In this document: one piece after another, positions 14,685 through 17,828 of the stretch
Position numbering within the stretch: the first letter of the stretch is position 1
How the letters are laid out: each line of letters opens with the position of its first letter
Assembly (NCBI GenBank): GCA_904502175.1
Contig: CAJGDU010000011.1
Coordinates: 1 to 17,828, forward strand
Length of the DNA stretch: 17,828 nt
Reading direction: 5' to 3'
Origin: Clostridiaceae bacterium
GTDB taxonomy: Bacteria > Bacillota > Clostridia > Oscillospirales > Acutalibacteraceae
The notes under the pieces: generated by a model
What the model saw: the letters and a program-made list of their open reading frames with translations, nothing else
What the model was told of the DNA's origin: nothing
The model's database searches: none
Position numbers and translations under genes: made by a program

Positions 14685-15953
14685 ATGAAAGCAAAGGCAG
14701 CACGTCTTCACGCGGCAAACGATGTCCGCATCGATGAGTTCGAGCTTCCGCCCATCAAAGACGATGAGATCCTGGTCAAGATCGTCTGCGACAGCATCTG
14801 CATGTCCACCTACAAGATGGCAAAGCTGGGTGTGGAGCACAAGAGAGTGCACGCGGACGTGGCCGACCATCCGGCCATCCTCGGCCATGAGCTGGCGGGG
14901 GACATCGTCGAAGTCGGCGCGAAGTATCAGGATAAGTACAAACCCGGCATGAAGTTCACCCATCAGCCGGCGCTGAACTACAAGGGCAGCATGGACAGCC
15001 CCGGGTATTCCTATGAGTTCTGCGGCGGCGATGCCACTTACTGCATCATGCCCATGGAAGTCTTCGAGTGCAACTGCTTCCTGGAGTACAACGGAGAAGC
15101 TTACTACGATGCCGCTCTGGCGGAACCGCTCTCCTGCTCCATCGGCGCCGTCAACGCCATGTACCACACCAAGATGGGGGACTACAACCACATCATGGGC
15201 ATCAAGGAAGGCGGCAAACTCGCCATCGTCGCGGGCGGCGGCCCCATGGGTCTCGGCGCTGTGACCTACATCCTCAACCGCGACAAGACGCCCGGCATGC
15301 TGGTGGTCACCGACATCGACCAGGGCCGTCTCGACCGCGCGGCGGAACTGTTCCCGCCGGAAGAATATGCCAAGCGGGGCATCGATGTTCGGTTCGTCAA
15401 CACGAAAGACATGGCCGACCCCGCCGCGGAGCTCAGAGAGATCTCCGGCGGCACCGGCTATGACGACGTCCTCTGCTACGCGCCCATCCCCGCCGTCTAT
15501 GAGCAGGCGGTGGACATCCTCGGCAGAGACGGATGCCTGAACTTCTTCGCGGGCCCCACCGACACGAAGCTCAAGGGCCTCACGAACATGTATGACATCC
15601 ACTACAATGCCACCCACATCATGGGCACCACCGGCGGCAACACCGCCGACATGCTCGAGTCCCTGAAGCTGACCGAAGAAGGCCGCATCTACCCCGGCGT
15701 CATGGTCACACACATCGGCGGCCTCAGCTGTGTCCCTGAGACGACACTGAACCTGCCGTCCATTCCCGGCGGCAAAAAGCTCATCTACACCCACACCGAC
15801 ATGCCGCTGACCGCGCTCACAGAACTCAGAGCCCGGGCGGAAGAACTCGATGACAAACGGTACGCGGACCTCGCGGACCTCGTCGACGCCCACAACGGCC
15901 TGTGGAATGTGGAAGCCGAGAAATATGTTCTCGCAAACTTTGTGAACGACTAA
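14685..15953 (+). CDS. zinc-binding medium-chain dehydrogenase, L-sorbose-1-phosphate reductase (SorE)-like
   Basis: A 422-residue cytoplasmic dehydrogenase of the zinc-dependent medium-chain family. The likely catalytic zinc ligands are C39 (SICMSTYK), H68-E69 (LGHE) and E147 (AEPLSC). The nucleotide-binding motif AGGGPMGLG is near 183-191, followed by VVTDIDQGRLDRA, where an Asp after the second strand suggests NAD(H). The four-Cys structural-zinc loop is absent. The overall pattern resembles SorE, which reduces L-sorbose 1-phosphate to glucitol 6-phosphate; the substrate here is inferred and could be another keto-sugar phosphate. GAGGAG 8 bases before the ATG supports the start. First gene of an operon with a DeoR regulator and a mannitol-type PTS permease, which supports a role with a phosphorylated sugar or sugar alcohol. 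Confidence 0.83.
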   Translation: MKAKAARLHAANDVRIDEFELPPIKDDEILVKIVCDSICMSTYKMAKLGVEHKRVHADVADHPAILGHELAGDIVEVGAKYQDKYKPGMKFTHQPALNYKGSMDSPGYSYEFCGGDATYCIMPMEVFECNCFLEYNGEAYYDAALAEPLSCSIGAVNAMYHTKMGDYNHIMGIKEGGKLAIVAGGGPMGLGAVTYILNRDKTPGMLVVTDIDQGRLDRAAELFPPEEYAKRGIDVRFVNTKDMADPAAELREISGGTGYDDVLCYAPIPAVYEQAVDILGRDGCLNFFAGPTDTKLKGLTNMYDIHYNATHIMGTTGGNTADMLESLKLTEEGRIYPGVMVTHIGGLSCVPETTLNLPSIPGGKKLIYTHTDMPLTALTELRARAEELDDKRYADLADLVDAHNGLWNVEAEKYVLANFVND

Positions 15954-15964
15954 CCCGGAAAGCC

Positions 15965-16006
15965 CCTCTCTGTCGAAGGGGACGGCGTTCTCCGGGTACA
16001 GAGAGG
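15965..16006 (+). promoter_or_regulatory. stem that can mask the deoR ribosome binding site
   Basis: CCTCTCTGT (15965-15973) is perfectly complementary to ACAGAGAGG (15998-16006). The second arm contains the GAGAGG ribosome site of the next gene. An inner helix GGGGA/TCTCC can stack within the loop. No U-tract follows, so it is not a normal terminator. Confidence 0.55.
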
Positions 16007-16015
16007 AAGAAATAT

Positions 16016-16774
16016 ATGGAATCTATGGAACAAAGACGAAGCAGGATCGTACAGTTCGTCAACGACCGGTCTTCCATCACGTTCAAAGACCTGCAGAAGG
16101 CCTTTCCCGAAGTGTCGGACATGACCCTCCGGACAGACCTCAAGGCCCTTGACAACGAGAAGAAGATCATCCGGGTGCACGGCGGCGCGAAAGCGGTCGG
16201 CACGGTCCTTGGCAACGATGACCTTCTCGGACTTCGCGAAGTCCGGAATGTTGCCGAGAAAGAGCAGATCGTCAAGAAAGCGCTCACCCTCATCAAACCC
16301 GGCACCACCATCTTCCTGGACTCCGGTTCCACCACCACGCTGCTGGCGCGGTCACTGCCGGACCAGCCCATGATGATCTTCACGAGCAGCCTCAGCTGCG
16401 CCATGGAGCTCACCCGGCTGACCAAAGCGGACGTGTATGTGGCAGGGGGGACCCTGAACCGGAACAGCAAGAGCCTGTACGGTCAGACGACCATTGAACT
16501 GCTTTCCCGGATCCGGTTCGACCAGGCCTTCATGGGGGTCACCGGTTACGACGACAAAGGGTTCAACTGCGGTCATGCCGAGGAAAACGCGCTCAAGCGG
16601 TTCCTCGTCAACAACGCAGGGGAGACCATCCTGCTGCTCGACTCTTCCAAGTTCGGGAAAAGCAGCACATTCACGTTCTGTCATCTCGACCAGGCCGATG
16701 TCGTGGTCGCCGATGACAACATCCCGGAAGCCTGCAAGGCTGCTTTTGAAGAGGCCGGCATCACCGTCCTTTAA
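16016..16774 (+). CDS. DeoR/GlpR family transcriptional regulator
   Basis: A 252-residue sugar-phosphate-responsive regulator. Residues about 6-60 form the DeoR helix-turn-helix, with the family line SDMTLRTDLKALDNEKKIIRVHGGAK just after it. Residues about 78-240 form the DeoR C-terminal sensor domain (IFLDSGSTTTLLARSL, then GGTLNRNSKSLYGQ and DQAFMGVTGYD), which usually binds a phosphorylated sugar intermediate. I chose the ATG at 16016, nine bases after GAGAGG; the ATG at 16025 is too far from that site, and the upstream in-frame extension would run into sorE. It sits in the operon it probably controls. The TTGTT-N2-AACAA sites before the operon are its most likely targets (inference). A 42-base inverted-repeat region before it could limit its translation. 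Confidence 0.93.
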   Translation: MESMEQRRSRIVQFVNDRSSITFKDLQKAFPEVSDMTLRTDLKALDNEKKIIRVHGGAKAVGTVLGNDDLLGLREVRNVAEKEQIVKKALTLIKPGTTIFLDSGSTTTLLARSLPDQPMMIFTSSLSCAMELTRLTKADVYVAGGTLNRNSKSLYGQTTIELLSRIRFDQAFMGVTGYDDKGFNCGHAEENALKRFLVNNAGETILLLDSSKFGKSSTFTFCHLDQADVVVADDNIPEACKAAFEEAGITVL

Positions 16775-16836
16775 AGTTTCAGACATTCCGACGTACGCTA
16801 TTTGACAGCTTTGAGAAGAAAGGAGACGGAGACCTG

Positions 16837-17828
16837 ATGAAAAACGGACTCCAGAGGTTCGGTAAATTCCTTTCCGCAATGGTCATGCCCAACATCGGCG
16901 CGTTCATTGCATGGGGTTTTATTACCGCGCTGTTCATCGCAGAAGGCTGGCTTCCCAATGAGAGGCTCGCCACCATCCAGCCCTACATGCTCTACTATCT
17001 CATCCCGGTCCTCATCGCAGGCCAGGGTGGTTACATGGTCGGAGGCGACCGCGGGCGTGTCATGGGTGCCATCGCTGTTATGGGTACCATTGCCGGTGTC
17101 GGCGGTACCGAAGGACAGCCCATGCTCCTCGGCGCCATGGTCATGGGACCGCTCGCCGGCTGGTGCATCAAACAGTTCGACAAATTCATGGAAACCAGAA
17201 TGCCGGCAGGCTTCGAGATGCTCATCAACAACTTCTCAGTCGGTATTTTCGGTATGATCCTGGCCATTTTCGGCTTCTACGGCATCGGCCCCGCCATGAC
17301 GGCCATCCTGACCGTCCTGTCCGCCGGCGTCGACATCCTGGTCAACCACGGCCTGCTGCCGCTGGCTGCCATCTTTATCGAGCCCGCCAAGGTCCTGTTC
17401 CTGAACAATGCCATCAACCACGGTATCTTCACCCCGATCGGCACGGAACAGGCTCTGGAGACCGGCCGCTCCATCATGTACATGCTGGAAGCTGACCCGG
17501 GTCCCGGCCTCGGCGTCCTCCTGGCCTACTGGGCCTTCGCCAGAGACAAGATGACCAAACAGTCTGTCCCCGGCGCCGTCATCATCCACTTCTTTGGCGG
17601 TATCCATGAGATCTACTTCCCGTATGTCCTCATGAACCCGCTGGTCATCATTGCTCCCATCGTCGGCAACATGGTCGCCATCTTCTGGTTCAGCATCATG
17701 AAGTGCGGTCTCGTTTCCCCGGCCGCTCCCGGCTCCATCATCGCCTTCATGTCGATGACTCCGAAAGACAAGATGTGGCAGACCATCGTCGGTGTCCTGC
17801 TGGCCACCGTGGTCTCCTTCCTCATCGC
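16837..17828 (+). CDS. mtlA: PTS mannitol-type transporter, IIC domain (3' end outside the window)
   Basis: Membrane permease part of a phosphoenolpyruvate-dependent sugar phosphotransferase system. About 330 residues are present, open to the right edge, so any IIB or IIA domain is not visible. The N terminus MKNGLQRFGKFLSAMVMPNIGAFIAWG is the mannitol IIC signature; other matches are NHGIFTPIGTEQA (about 195-207), EADPGPGLGVLLAYW (about 218-232) and the hallmark FGGIHEIYFPY (about 252-262), containing the GIHE motif essential in E. coli MtlA. There are several membrane helices and no signal peptide. The ATG at 16837 is preceded by AAGGAG and a closer GGAG. The spacer from deoR is 62 bases with no convincing promoter, so it belongs to the same operon. 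Mannitol is the likely substrate, but the SorE-like partner leaves a related hexitol or ketose possible. Confidence 0.9.
   Translation, partial: MKNGLQRFGKFLSAMVMPNIGAFIAWGFITALFIAEGWLPNERLATIQPYMLYYLIPVLIAGQGGYMVGGDRGRVMGAIAVMGTIAGVGGTEGQPMLLGAMVMGPLAGWCIKQFDKFMETRMPAGFEMLINNFSVGIFGMILAIFGFYGIGPAMTAILTVLSAGVDILVNHGLLPLAAIFIEPAKVLFLNNAINHGIFTPIGTEQALETGRSIMYMLEADPGPGLGVLLAYWAFARDKMTKQSVPGAVIIHFFGGIHEIYFPYVLMNPLVIIAPIVGNMVAIFWFSIMKCGLVSPAAPGSIIAFMSMTPKDKMWQTIVGVLLATVVSFLI

Noticed and set aside
16802..16836. Separate promoter for the PTS gene (TTGACA at 16802-16807)
   Set aside because: No acceptable -10 box lies 15-19 bases downstream; that region is the ribosome site.

Overview
The window looks like chromosomal DNA from a low-oxygen, probably gut-type Bacillota (Firmicutes) bacterium with fairly GC-rich coding DNA and AT-rich spacers. 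The evidence is strong GGAGG-type ribosome binding sites, sigma-A-like promoters, U-tract terminators, and families typical of Firmicutes (DUF4003, C_GCAxxG_C_C, DUF2804, a staphylococcal-type lipase, oleate hydratase). I cannot name a genus from sequence alone.

Left end (1-2400, minus strand): an aromatic amino acid operon, tyrA-aroB-aroA, read from a near-consensus promoter. aroA runs off the left edge. A plus-strand promoter lies back to back with it and drives DUF4003, a C_GCAxxG_C_C protein and an MGMT-fold protein (2461-4157), closed by a bidirectional terminator. A 64-residue membrane protein (minus strand, 4212-4406) faces a divergently read alpha/beta hydrolase (4597-5511).

Centre (5706-9582): a lipid-related block. 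A Crp/Fnr regulator has three copies of one octamer in its own promoter region. A full-length oleate hydratase follows, then an intracellular staphylococcal-type lipase with its own extended -10 promoter. My inference is that lipases release fatty acids and the hydratase converts unsaturated ones to hydroxy acids, under control of the Crp/Fnr protein. A convergent sodium-coupled NSS transporter (9620-11113, minus) ends at a shared terminator.

Right half (11200-17828): a DUF2804 protein with a lysine-rich tail, then glmS, then an operon containing a SorE-like dehydrogenase, a DeoR-family regulator and the start of a mannitol-type PTS IIC protein, which is cut by the right edge. The spacer before this operon holds a partly duplicated promoter and three sites of the form TTGTT-N2-AACAA. 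A fourth site of the same form sits just after the DUF2804 promoter, which suggests shared control.

No rRNA, tRNA, CRISPR array, insertion sequence or phage gene was seen. No gene-free stretch exceeds 300 bases; the longest is 14413-14684. I see no convincing wholly new multi-gene system. The most interesting signals are regulatory: the Crp/Fnr octamer array, the shared TTGTT-N2-AACAA sites, and an RBS-masking stem before deoR.
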